Below are positions 1 through 6,617 of a DNA stretch of 23,916 nucleotides, in pieces; the first letter of the stretch is position 1; each line of letters opens with the position of its first letter. Made by a program: the position numbers and the translations under genes. The DNA lies in contig CAYQZH010000028.1 of the NCBI GenBank assembly GCA_964421865.1, positions 1 to 23,916 on the forward strand, given 5' to 3'. The notes under the pieces were generated by a model that made no database searches, had not been told where the DNA came from, and saw only the letters and a program-made list of their open reading frames with translations. The stretch comes from SBAX01 sp964421865. Its GTDB lineage: Bacteria; Planctomycetota; Phycisphaerae; UBA1845.

Positions 1-35
1 CCCTACGGGACTCGCGTTTCTTCTTGCTCCCCGTA

Positions 36-83
36 CCCAGCGATAAATCGCTGGGCTATTTTCACGGCGTCCCTCCGGGACGC
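36..83. repeat. Two adjacent perfect hairpins, REP-like intergenic repeat
   Basis: Two back-to-back inverted repeats are visible. CCCAGCGAT (36-44) pairs with ATCGCTGGG (47-55) around AA and is followed by a short T-rich run. GCGTCCC (67-73) pairs with GGGACGC (77-83) around TCC. The first bases of the window (ccctacgggac) resemble the right half of another hairpin of the second type, so the array probably continues to the left. No ORF covers it. It may be a dispersed intergenic repeat and could also act as a transcription barrier downstream of phaC; neither role is proven by the sequence. Confidence 0.6.
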
Positions 84-152
84 ACTTGGTCCCTAGCCAA
101 CTTGTGTATAAGGCTCAGGGCTTGGGCCTGCGCGCCGTTATTGTCACCCTCT

Positions 153-207
153 GTGTGCCACGGCCGTGTCGGCAGTGCAGACCACGGCTGACACAGCCGT
201 GGCACAC
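153..207. repeat. 21-bp near-perfect palindrome at the phaC 3' end
   Basis: Arms 153-173 (starting GTGTGCCACGGC) and 187-207 (ending GCCGTGGCACAC) are complementary over 21 positions with one mismatch and one G-U pair, around a 13-nt loop. It lies 3 bases beyond the phaC stop codon (211-213). A strong stem here could act as a transcription terminator or 3'-end stabiliser for the leftward PHA operon, but no T-tract follows on the minus strand. It may instead be a dispersed repeat family. Confidence 0.6.
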
Positions 208-210
208 CGC

Positions 211-1311
211 TTATACGGCGTCCGACCGCTCCGCGAGCCAATCACAAACGCTCGGCCACAGCTCGCGATTCGCCTTCGTACCGACGGCCATCCCGATGTG
301 CCCCGCCGGGAAGTTGATGCTCTTGCGGTCCGACGAACCGACGGCGTCGTTGAACGGCAAGCTCAATTCCGCCGGCACGAGGTGGTCCTGCGTGGCCGTC
401 AAGTTCAGGATCGGGCATGTGATCTTCCGTAAATCGACCAACCGCCCATTGATCCGCAGCTTCCCCTGAATCAGGAGATTCTGCTGCATACAGTACTTCA
501 CGAACTGGCGGAACATCTCGCCCGCGACGGGGATGTTGTCGTTCAGCCAAGTTTCCATGGCGAAGAAGTCCTCGAGGAACTTCTCGTCCTCCATGTTCTC
601 GTAGAAGCTGAAGTACTTCTCCACCATCGTTGACACCGGCTTGAGCAACTGAAACGACCCCTGCAAGAGGTCCGCCGGAGCGTTCCCGTAGACTTGGATC
701 AACTTGTCCACGTCGAAGACGGCCGCATCCGTCCACTTGGCGAGCAGGTATTCGCGATTGGACCAATCGACCGGCGCCGCGAGGAGAATGAGGTTCTTGA
801 TCTTGTCGGGATGCAGCGCCGTGTACATGGCCGACATCGACCCGCCCATGCAGTACCCGAGAATGCTGATCTGATCGCACCCCGAGCGCTCGCGGACCTG
901 ATCGACGACGGTGTCGAGGTATCCCTCGATGTAGTCCGCCATGTTGAGGAACCGATCGCCGTCCGAGGGGACTCCCCAGTCCAGGTTGTAGGTGTCGAAG
1001 CCGCGGTTGACGAAGTGGCTGACGACGCTTTTTCCGGGCCGCAGGTCAAGAATGTACGGACGGTTGACCAAGGCGAACACCACGAGCAGCGGCGTCGAAT
1101 ACTGTTGCTCCACGTCGGTGAAATAGCGCAGCAGGCGCAGCTTATCGACGCGGAACACGGCGTCGCTCGGCGTGGCGCCGACCCGCACCTTGCGAGCGAC
1201 CTCCAACGCCTTGGGCCAATGGGCCATTTTCCGGGCGAAGCCCATCCACTGCTCTTGCATCTGCTCCGGCGTCGTCATCCAAGGCGTGAATGATGGGAAC
1301 GTTGGGTTCAT
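211..1311 (-). CDS. phaC: Class III-type poly(3-hydroxyalkanoate) synthase catalytic subunit PhaC
   Basis: Polymerises (R)-3-hydroxyacyl-CoA into PHA at the granule surface. The 366-residue protein has an alpha/beta-hydrolase fold. The synthase nucleophile elbow GYCMGG puts the catalytic cysteine at residue 154; Asp309 (ATQDHLVP) and His338 (PAGHIG) complete the triad. These positions and the short length match class III synthases such as that of Allochromatium vinosum (about 355 residues; Cys149, Asp302, His331) rather than the ~590-residue class I enzymes. The ATG overlaps the TGA of the upstream PhaE-like gene (ATGA, 1308-1311), so translation is probably coupled. An AGGGG lies about 9 bases upstream. 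Last gene of the leftward PHA operon. Confidence 0.93.
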   Translation of the reverse strand: MNPTFPSFTPWMTTPEQMQEQWMGFARKMAHWPKALEVARKVRVGATPSDAVFRVDKLRLLRYFTDVEQQYSTPLLVVFALVNRPYILDLRPGKSVVSHFVNRGFDTYNLDWGVPSDGDRFLNMADYIEGYLDTVVDQVRERSGCDQISILGYCMGGSMSAMYTALHPDKIKNLILLAAPVDWSNREYLLAKWTDAAVFDVDKLIQVYGNAPADLLQGSFQLLKPVSTMVEKYFSFYENMEDEKFLEDFFAMETWLNDNIPVAGEMFRQFVKYCMQQNLLIQGKLRINGRLVDLRKITCPILNLTATQDHLVPAELSLPFNDAVGSSDRKSINFPAGHIGMAVGTKANRELWPSVCDWLAERSDAV

Positions 1312-1778
1312 TGCGGAACCCCTTTGGGCCGGCGTTTGCCCGTGGCCGCGTCGGTGGACGTCCCCGATACCGCCGTTTCAAGGCCGTCGACGCGCTGCGA
1401 AAGCCGGTCGATCCGGTCCAGCACGCGGGTTTCCAGGCTGCGCAGCACGAGCATGATGGAATCGGTGTCGCTCCGGGCCGGCATCTGCTGCTCGTGCAAC
1501 GCCTTGGTCAGAAACTCGTTGAGTTCCTGCTTAAACGCCAAGGCGCTGTCCATCGACTTCTTGAGCACGTCGAGGAACGCATCGGAGCGCAGGAATTCGT
1601 CGCAGTGTGTGGCCCAGGAGTCGAAGAACGCCTGCCGCATCCGCTTCATGGTTTCTTCTTGTGTGGGGGCCGCCGCCGTCGCGAATGCCGACCCTGACAT
1701 CTTCGACATCAGGTCCAGCCAGAATCGCGAAAACGGATCGTTCGCGGCGCCGCCGCCGCTTGCGTCGTAGTTGCCCAT
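1308..1778 (-). CDS. phaE: PhaE-like accessory subunit of PHA synthase (short form)
   Basis: Predicted partner subunit that activates PhaC in two-component PHA synthases. The 156-residue protein is helical. A short N-terminal segment with DPFSRFWLDLM is followed by a helical stretch (about 45-110) and a C-terminal predicted coiled coil (about 115-140, LETRVLDRIDRLSQRV). This pattern resembles the C-terminal half of class III PhaE, but the protein is far shorter than typical PhaE (~350 residues) and closer in size to the class IV PhaR subunit. The start at 1778 is preferred because AGGAGG (1789-1794) sits 10 bases upstream and overlaps the thiolase stop; an upstream in-frame extension to 1850 reads into the thiolase gene. 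The assignment rests on helical pattern and on its place between phaA and phaC. Confidence 0.72.
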   Translation of the reverse strand: MGNYDASGGGAANDPFSRFWLDLMSKMSGSAFATAAAPTQEETMKRMRQAFFDSWATHCDEFLRSDAFLDVLKKSMDSALAFKQELNEFLTKALHEQQMPARSDTDSIMLVLRSLETRVLDRIDRLSQRVDGLETAVSGTSTDAATGKRRPKGVPQ

Positions 1779-1792
1779 ATCCCGGCCGCCTC

Positions 1793-2977
1793 CTAGCGGC
1801 AACGTTCGACGGCGATGGCGCTGGCCTCGCCGCCGCCGATACACAAGCACGCGATGCCCAGCGTTCTATCGTGTCGGTCCAGCGCTCGGGTGAGTGTATT
1901 GACGATCCGCGCCCCGGTCGCCCCGATCGGATGGCCGATCGCCACCGCGCCGCCCGCGACGTTCACCCGATTGCGCTCCAACTTCAACTCACGGATCGCC
2001 ACTACCGGGACGACCGCGAAAGCCTCATTGATCTCGTAGAGGTCGACGTCGCCGGGTCTGATCCTGAGTTGTTCACAAAGTTTGCGGATGGCGTAAATCG
2101 GGGCGATCGTGAACCAGTCGGGCTCCATGGCCACGTTCGCGTGACCGAGGATGCGGGCGACGGGTTTGAGCCCCAGCGCCTTTTTGGCGTCGTCGTCGAA
2201 AACGACCATCGCCGCCGCCCCGTCGTTGATCTTCGAGGCGTTGCCCGCGGTGATGGTGCTTTCCGGGCCGAACGCCGGCGGAAGAGAACGCAGCTTCTCC
2301 TCGCCCTGGAACTTGGCCACGTCTTCGTCATGGTCGACGATCGTCGAGCTCTTTTTCGATTTCACCTCCACCGGCACCACGTCCACCGCGTAAAAGCCGT
2401 CCTCCCAGGCGCGGATGGCGCGGGTGTAGCTCTCGATGGCGAACGTGTCCTGCTCCTCACGGGAGATGTTGTATTTGTGGGCGCATAGATCGCCGCAGGT
2501 GCCCATGTGGCGGGAGGTGTACACGTCCCACAGCCCGTCGTAGATCATCGCGTCGATGAGCTCGCCGTGGCCCATGCGGTAACCGCTCCGCGCCTTGCGT
2601 AGTAGATAGGGGGCTCCGGTCATGCTCTCGCACCCCCCGGCGACGACCAATCCGGCATCGCCGCATTGGATCGCCTGGGCCGCGAGGATGACCGCCCGCA
2701 GGCTGGAACCGCACACCTTGTTGATGGTGGTCGCGCCGACTTCGACGCCCAGCCCGGCCCCCAGCGAAGCCTGCCGCGCCGGGTTCTGTCCGATACCGGC
2801 CCCGATCACGTTGCCGAATAGGACCTCGTCGACTTCCTTGGGGTCGACTCCGGCCTTGTGAAGAGCGGCGCGGATGGCGATGCTCCCCAGTTCCGGCGCT
2901 GTAAGCGTCGCCAGAGCCCCGTTGAGCGCCCCGAACGGCGTCCGCACTCCGCCGGCCACGTACACGCTCTTCAGCAT
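1793..2977 (-). CDS. phaA: Acetyl-CoA C-acetyltransferase (beta-ketothiolase)
   Basis: Condenses two acetyl-CoA into acetoacetyl-CoA, the first step of poly(3-hydroxybutyrate) synthesis, and is reversible. The 394-residue length is standard for thiolase. The acyl-binding nucleophile is Cys89 (NKVCGSS). Other active-site motifs are NEAF at 317-320, His349 in GGAVAIGHPIGATGAR and the second catalytic Cys379 in CLCIGGG. An in-frame ATG at 2977 has GAGG 8 bases upstream. It is followed directly by the PhaE-like gene, whose ribosome-binding site overlaps this stop. A 106-bp gap separates it from the phasin gene; a TACAAT (minus strand, 3053-3058) in that gap could be an internal -10 but lacks a good -35. 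No acetoacetyl-CoA reductase is present, so that step must be encoded elsewhere. Confidence 0.93.
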   Translation of the reverse strand: MLKSVYVAGGVRTPFGALNGALATLTAPELGSIAIRAALHKAGVDPKEVDEVLFGNVIGAGIGQNPARQASLGAGLGVEVGATTINKVCGSSLRAVILAAQAIQCGDAGLVVAGGCESMTGAPYLLRKARSGYRMGHGELIDAMIYDGLWDVYTSRHMGTCGDLCAHKYNISREEQDTFAIESYTRAIRAWEDGFYAVDVVPVEVKSKKSSTIVDHDEDVAKFQGEEKLRSLPPAFGPESTITAGNASKINDGAAAMVVFDDDAKKALGLKPVARILGHANVAMEPDWFTIAPIYAIRKLCEQLRIRPGDVDLYEINEAFAVVPVVAIRELKLERNRVNVAGGAVAIGHPIGATGARIVNTLTRALDRHDRTLGIACLCIGGGEASAIAVERCR

Positions 2978-3083
2978 GAATGAGCCTCGTTTCCGCGCAC
3001 ACTTCCACTGGCTGCGGACGCCTCATCCCGAATCTGACGCTCTCGGCGGAAGATTGTATCCGCGGGGCTACGGTCGGCCGTAA

Positions 3084-3569
3084 CTACTTGGCGGTCTTGG
3101 GCGGGCCGCTCATCGGCTTAGAGACCGTCTCCTCGCGCACGATGGCATCGCAGAACGCCGAGCAGTTTTCCATCGTCCGAACGCCGGCTTTGCCGAGCGT
3201 GTCGAAGTTGGTCCGGACCGCTTCGAACGTCGCGTCCCACATCTGGCGGGTCGTGTTGTAGGGGTCACCCTCGCCCGGCTGGGCGGTCGCGTCACACGCG
3301 GCCTTGAACACGTCGAGGCCGGTCCGCATGCCCGCGTCGCAGCAATGGGTCGCCACCTCCAGGTTCTTGCCCAGGAAGGGGACCCACTCGCGCATCACCC
3401 GCTCGCCGTTTCCATAGAAGTTGCCGGCCTCACCGGGACGCTTCCAGGCCTCGCCCATCGCCTTGAACCAGGCGTCCTGGGTCTTGCGGCCGGCGTCAAA
3501 CGCCGTCCGCACGCTCTCCGTCACGCAATCAAACACCTTCGTCATCGTTTCTTTCGTTTCGGCCACCAT
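3084..3569 (-). CDS. Phasin-like PHA granule-associated protein
   Basis: A 161-residue, largely helical protein with no signal peptide or membrane segment, of phasin size, encoded first in the PHA operon. Phasins coat PHA granules and limit their coalescence. Repeated amphipathic stretches with regularly spaced aromatic residues are visible (TESVRTAFDAG, MGEAWKRPG, MWDATFEAVRTNFDTL). I chose the ATG at 3569 because GAGGAG lies 10 bases upstream; the longer TTG start at 3587 would place this ribosome-binding site inside the gene. The promoter at 3643-3670 carries putative repressor sites, as expected for a phasin under PhaR control. Several cysteines (CC, CDA) are unusual for a phasin. Function is inferred from size and context more than from a motif. 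Confidence 0.7.
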   Translation of the reverse strand: MVAETKETMTKVFDCVTESVRTAFDAGRKTQDAWFKAMGEAWKRPGEAGNFYGNGERVMREWVPFLGKNLEVATHCCDAGMRTGLDVFKAACDATAQPGEGDPYNTTRQMWDATFEAVRTNFDTLGKAGVRTMENCSAFCDAIVREETVSKPMSGPPKTAK

Positions 3570-3642
3570 GGGTGCTATTCTCCTCAAAGTCCTAAAAAGT
3601 AGATCTTATCGTCGGACCGTTGTCCTCGATGTTACCGGCTAA

Positions 3643-3670
3643 AGTATACCCTATTGTGCAGTTGCGTCAA
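3643..3670 (-). promoter_or_regulatory. Sigma-70-type promoter for the phasin-phaA-phaE-phaC operon
   Basis: On the minus strand, TTGACG (3665-3670) is followed after 16 bases by TATACT (3643-3648), putting the start of transcription near 3636, about 65 bases upstream of the phasin ATG. The -35 and spacer coincide with the putative operator at 3654-3670, and the second operator (3677-3694) lies just upstream, so a bound repressor would block RNA polymerase. Confidence 0.6.
3654..3670. promoter_or_regulatory. Putative operator, degenerate copy
   Basis: TTGTGCAGTTGCGTCAA resembles the perfect palindrome at 3677-3694 (TTGTGC, a short spacer, GCACAA) with an altered right half and one extra base. 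It covers the -35 and most of the spacer of the phasin promoter. Likely a second, weaker binding site for the same regulator, presumably PhaR encoded next door. Confidence 0.5.
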
Positions 3671-3676
3671 GTAAAA

Positions 3677-3694
3677 TTTGTGCAATCGCACAAA
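3677..3694. promoter_or_regulatory. Putative PhaR operator, perfect 7-bp inverted repeat
   Basis: TTTGTGC (3677-3683), AATC, GCACAAA (3688-3694) is a perfect inverted repeat. It lies between the divergent phasin and phaR genes, just upstream of the phasin -35. TGC/GCA-containing palindromes upstream of phasin and phaR genes are the kind of site bound by PhaR repressors in Proteobacteria. The link to this PhaR is inference. Confidence 0.6.
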
Positions 3695-3757
3695 ATGTCC
3701 GCGTGTTACATAACTACATTAGGTACATACACTTATGAACATTATATAACGCGATTA

Positions 3758-3786
3758 TTGACAAACGTCTGCGTTTGCGGTACTTT
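3758..3786 (+). promoter_or_regulatory. Sigma-70-type promoter for phaR
   Basis: A perfect TTGACA (3758-3763), a 17-base spacer and TACTTT (3781-3786) predict initiation near 3792, 44 bases upstream of the phaR ATG. The surrounding 3700-3790 stretch is unusually A+T-rich for this genome. The spacer contains the palindrome at 3762-3777. Confidence 0.62.
3762..3777. promoter_or_regulatory. Palindrome inside the phaR promoter spacer
   Basis: CAAACG (3762-3767), TCTG, CGTTTG (3772-3777) is a perfect 6-bp inverted repeat that starts in the -35 hexamer and fills most of the -35/-10 spacer. The position suits an autoregulatory repressor. The arm sequence differs from the TTGTGC sites on the phasin side, so it may bind another regulator or represent a variant PhaR site. 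Confidence 0.4.
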
Positions 3787-3835
3787 AACAGAGGTTCTGC
3801 GACGCTTATTGGGACGCTGGATCGAGAGGTTCCGC

Positions 3836-4414
3836 ATGTTCGACGGCCGTCATCCGGAAGTCATTCAGATCAAGAAGTACCCCAACCGGCGATTCTACGA
3901 CGCCACTCACAGCCGGCACGTGACCATCCAGGACGTCCACGACCTCATCGTGTCTGGGAAGAACGTCTGCGTCACGGATTCCAGGAACGGTGACGACATC
4001 ACCAACCTCGTTCTGACCCAGATTCTCTTGGAGCAGGACGAACCCAAGCTCGACCTGTTCCCCAGCTCCGTCCTGCACCTGATGATCCGCTCCGACCGGC
4101 AGGTGCTGCGATCGTCGATGGAGCGGTTGTTCGGGCCGTTTCTGGGCTTGTTCGCCAGCTCGCAGAAGCAGTTTGACGCCTACCTTCGTCAGGCCATGCA
4201 GGCTAACGTCACCTCGCCGATAGAGTGGGCGGGGAGGATGATGCAAGCGTTTTCCGGCGCTCCGCCGACACCGGGTCCGGTCGCTGCATCCCCGCCTGAG
4301 CCGCCACCCGACGGCCAAACCACCGAGGAAAGCCTGGACGACCTCCGTGAGCAACTGGCCGCACTCCAGCGGCGTGTTGAAGAGTTAAGCCAAGCCCAAC
4401 ACCGGGGCGAGTGA
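3836..4414 (+). CDS. phaR: PHA synthesis repressor PhaR
   Basis: Transcriptional regulator that senses PHA polymer and represses phasin and its own gene in well-studied Proteobacteria. The 192-residue protein begins with the PHB/PHA accumulation regulator DNA-binding domain: IKKYPNRRFYDATHSRHVT (about 11-30) is the family signature. A second helical PHB_acc-type region follows (about 70-125, LDLFPSSVLHLMIRSDRQ). A proline-rich linker (140-160) leads to a C-terminal coiled coil (LREQLAALQRRVEEL). The ATG at 3836 is preceded by GAGAGG at 3824-3829; the frame is open back to 3620, but that stretch contains the promoter and lacks family similarity. Divergent from the phasin operon, with promoters and palindromes in the shared intergenic region. 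Confidence 0.92.
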   Translation: MFDGRHPEVIQIKKYPNRRFYDATHSRHVTIQDVHDLIVSGKNVCVTDSRNGDDITNLVLTQILLEQDEPKLDLFPSSVLHLMIRSDRQVLRSSMERLFGPFLGLFASSQKQFDAYLRQAMQANVTSPIEWAGRMMQAFSGAPPTPGPVAASPPEPPPDGQTTEESLDDLREQLAALQRRVEELSQAQHRGE

Positions 4415-4439
4415 CACGACACGCGGGAGCCCCTAGAAT
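4411..4439 (+). promoter_or_regulatory. Promoter candidate for the H-x9-DG prepilin-like gene
   Basis: GTGACA (4411-4416, five of six -35 consensus bases), 17 bases, then TAGAAT (4434-4439, five of six -10 bases). It overlaps the phaR stop codon and predicts initiation near 4446, about 45 bases before the GTG start at 4490. Confidence 0.5.
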
Positions 4440-4489
4440 CTTGGAAAGGCGCGTTTCCCTGCGCGCGCCGGCTGCCTGGGAGCCTAGGT

Positions 4490-5509
4490 GTGAAACGCCG
4501 ACGATCCGCCTTTACGCTGCTTGAACTCCTTGCCGTCATGGCCATCCTGACGCTGCTGATGGGCATGCTCATTCCCTCGTTGACGGCGGCGAGACGGCAG
4601 GCGAAGGCCAACGTGTGCCTGTCGAAAATGAAGGGGATTTCGACCGCCTTTACCATTTATCTCAATGAGAACAAGGAACACTTTCCGCCGCATCGGTTGA
4701 AGAACCTCTACCCGACGGCCACGGAGGAGTACGTCAACGAATACCAGGCTAAGAGTCCGCGCTGGCAGTGGTTCTTGGAGATGGAGTCAGGGCCGGTGAT
4801 CGACCCGAAGCCATTCGCGCGGTTGAGGCGCCCGTGGGGCGACGAGGAGCCAGGCATGGGAAAGAAGACGATGACCATGACAAACGACGTCTTCACCTGC
4901 CCGGCGCTGGACGACGAGGAGTTCGCCAAGAACATCCGCAACGGAGCGTACGGCTATAACTATCAGTACCTCGGAAACGCACGTCAGCAAAGTGGTGATC
5001 ACAAGCGTTGGGACAACTTCTCGGTGCCTCTCCATCGAATCAAGGCGCCGTCGATGACCGTGCTAATCGCCGACAGCCGCGGGGCTGGGAATCCACACGG
5101 CCTCCACTCCTATACGCTCGACCCGCCGCGACTGGCCATCGAGCAAAACGCTATGCAATTCGGGCCAGATAGGGACATGGTCCGCGAGGGGCAGGATCCC
5201 GTCTTGTATCAATTCTCGCCGGTTGAGATGCGCCATCGGGGTTTCGGCAACGTCTCGTTCGTCGACGGCCACGGCGAAGCGATGACGCTCACGCAGTTGG
5301 GGTACGAGATGTTGGGGAAAGACGCTGACGACGAGAAGAAAAAGAACACTGCCGTGCCCGTGCTCGTCAACGAAAAGGGAATCCCGATCCGAGTGCCCGA
5401 TCCCGATCCCACGGACACGACCATTACAGCGACCAACCGACTTTGGACGGGGTCGGGCCAGGATACGTACGCCGACGCCCGTCCGCCGCCGCCGACGACG
5501 CCGCCCTGA
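4490..5509 (+). CDS. Prepilin-like protein with N-terminal methylation motif and H-x9-DG domain
   Basis: Type IV pilin/pseudopilin-like exported protein of the large planctomycete family whose members end in an H-x9-DG motif. The N-terminus is basic (KRRRSA), followed by FTLLELLAVMAILTLLMGML, the processed end and hydrophobic helix of pseudopilins, with Glu at position 5. The residue before the predicted cleavage is Ala rather than the usual Gly. Near the C-terminus, RHRGFGNVSFVDGH fits H-x9-DG exactly. The C-terminal tail is proline-rich. GTG start at 4490 with GGGAG 7 bases upstream. 339 residues is normal for the family. Individual functions of these proteins are mostly unknown; roles in a type II secretion-like pseudopilus or cell-surface structures are inferred. 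Confidence 0.88.
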   Translation: MKRRRSAFTLLELLAVMAILTLLMGMLIPSLTAARRQAKANVCLSKMKGISTAFTIYLNENKEHFPPHRLKNLYPTATEEYVNEYQAKSPRWQWFLEMESGPVIDPKPFARLRRPWGDEEPGMGKKTMTMTNDVFTCPALDDEEFAKNIRNGAYGYNYQYLGNARQQSGDHKRWDNFSVPLHRIKAPSMTVLIADSRGAGNPHGLHSYTLDPPRLAIEQNAMQFGPDRDMVREGQDPVLYQFSPVEMRHRGFGNVSFVDGHGEAMTLTQLGYEMLGKDADDEKKKNTAVPVLVNEKGIPIRVPDPDPTDTTITATNRLWTGSGQDTYADARPPPPTTPP

Positions 5510-5533
5510 GTCGCGGAGCACACGGCGTCGGGG

Positions 5534-5998
5534 TTATTGCGGGTCGAAGCTGTCGAGCATGTGGGTTTCGGCCATCTCCACGTTGTGGGCGGCGGTGATC
5601 GTGTACAGGTCGTAGCACTCCGACCAATGCACGGCGAGCACGGCGTAGGCCAGCAGGATGACGAAGGAGCCGAGTTCGGTGATCCGCGCCGCACGGAAAC
5701 GCAAGAGCGGGTAGCTGCCGATCAACACCAGTCCGATCTTGTAGAGGATGATCGACGCCGTTCCGTAGGCGAGCATGTGCCGGGCAAAGGGGTTTTCCTC
5801 ATGGAGCATCCCCTGATCGTGGGAGAGGATGGTGAAGGCCAGGTCGAATCCGTTGAGCAGCCAAATCCCCATCACCAGGCAGATTACGCGGTGGGCCCGG
5901 GCTTCCACCACCCAGTGGACGACGCGCGCGGACCAGGAGCGTCCGGCGGGCGCGCCGGCCATCGAGTCCGCGAGCATGTTCGTCGACACCCCGGTCAT
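5534..5998 (-). CDS. DUF5658-like small membrane protein
   Basis: A 154-residue protein with about three hydrophobic helices: VICLVMGIWLLNGFDLAFTI, ASIILYKIGLVLIGSYPLL and LGSFVILLAYAVLAV. The NGFDLAFT followed by HEENPFARHML pattern (Asn-x-x-Asp, then an E-x-NP motif in the first loop) resembles the DUF5658 family, whose function is not known. The start is uncertain: the frame is open to 6214, but the segment before 5998 is low in hydrophobicity and would overlap moaC; ATG 5998 or 5977 are the likely starts. It converges with the pseudopilin gene 24 bases downstream and diverges from moaC. I see no functional link with either. Confidence 0.75.
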   Translation of the reverse strand: MTGVSTNMLADSMAGAPAGRSWSARVVHWVVEARAHRVICLVMGIWLLNGFDLAFTILSHDQGMLHEENPFARHMLAYGTASIILYKIGLVLIGSYPLLRFRAARITELGSFVILLAYAVLAVHWSECYDLYTITAAHNVEMAETHMLDSFDPQ

Positions 5999-6125
5999 AT
6001 CTCCGCTATCGGTTGTCAACGGGGGCGGAATGACCGTTGCGGCGGGCGCCGCTCTGACCCGATAAAGCGGTGCGACAAGTCGGCGGCGACGGCTTGCAAA
6101 GCAGCGATAGGCGGAGGATGAGTTG

Positions 6126-6617
6126 ATGACGGACACGACGGGCCGGCCGGACCTCTCGCATCTCGGACCCAGCGGGGAGGCCCGGATGGTCGATGTTTCC
6201 GATAAGCCGGTCACGGAGCGCGAAGCCGTCGCCTCGGCGACGTTGCACCTGAAGCCTTCCGTGCTGGACGCGCTCCTGAGCGGGACGTTGCCGAAGGGCG
6301 ACGCGATCGCTACCGCACGGGTGGCCGGGATCCTCGCCGCGAAACGGACCTGCGAGTGGATTCCGCTGTGTCACCCACTGCCGCTGGATTGGGTCCGCGT
6401 GGAGTTTTCACGGGTGGCGGCGGATGAGTTGCTGATCGTCTGCACGGCCAAGACCAGCGCTCGAACGGGCGTGGAAATGGAAGCCCTGACGGGTGCCGCG
6501 GCGGCGGCGCTGACCCTCTACGACATGGCGAAGGCTGCGGACAAGGGCATCGTCATCGGTCCCATGCAACTCGAGCGAAAATCGGGCGGACGAAGCGGAA
6601 CCTATCAGCGCGGGTAG
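6126..6617 (+). CDS. moaC: Cyclic pyranopterin monophosphate synthase MoaC
   Basis: Second enzyme of molybdenum cofactor synthesis: it turns 3',8-cyclo-7,8-dihydro-GTP into cyclic pyranopterin monophosphate. The 163 residues match family length. Visible family residues are MVDVSDKPVTEREA near the N-terminus, LPKGD with the catalytic-type Lys57, LCHPLPL with His83, the acidic pair in GVEMEALTG (117, 119), DMAKAADK with Asp133 and Lys136, and ERKSGGRSG near the end with Lys152. ATG 6126 has GGAGG 8 bases upstream; TTG 6123 is an alternative. No other moa/moe gene is nearby. Its last 13 bases overlap the convergent glycosyltransferase gene. Confidence 0.95.
   Translation: MTDTTGRPDLSHLGPSGEARMVDVSDKPVTEREAVASATLHLKPSVLDALLSGTLPKGDAIATARVAGILAAKRTCEWIPLCHPLPLDWVRVEFSRVAADELLIVCTAKTSARTGVEMEALTGAAAAALTLYDMAKAADKGIVIGPMQLERKSGGRSGTYQRG

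Noticed and set aside
3620..3835. Upstream in-frame extension of phaR
   Set aside because: It contains the palindromic operators and the promoter, lacks similarity to PhaR, and a good ribosome-binding site precedes ATG 3836.
5537..6121. 194-codon rightward ORF opposite the DUF5658-like gene
   Set aside because: Composition is that of an antisense frame and the opposite strand encodes three clear membrane helices.
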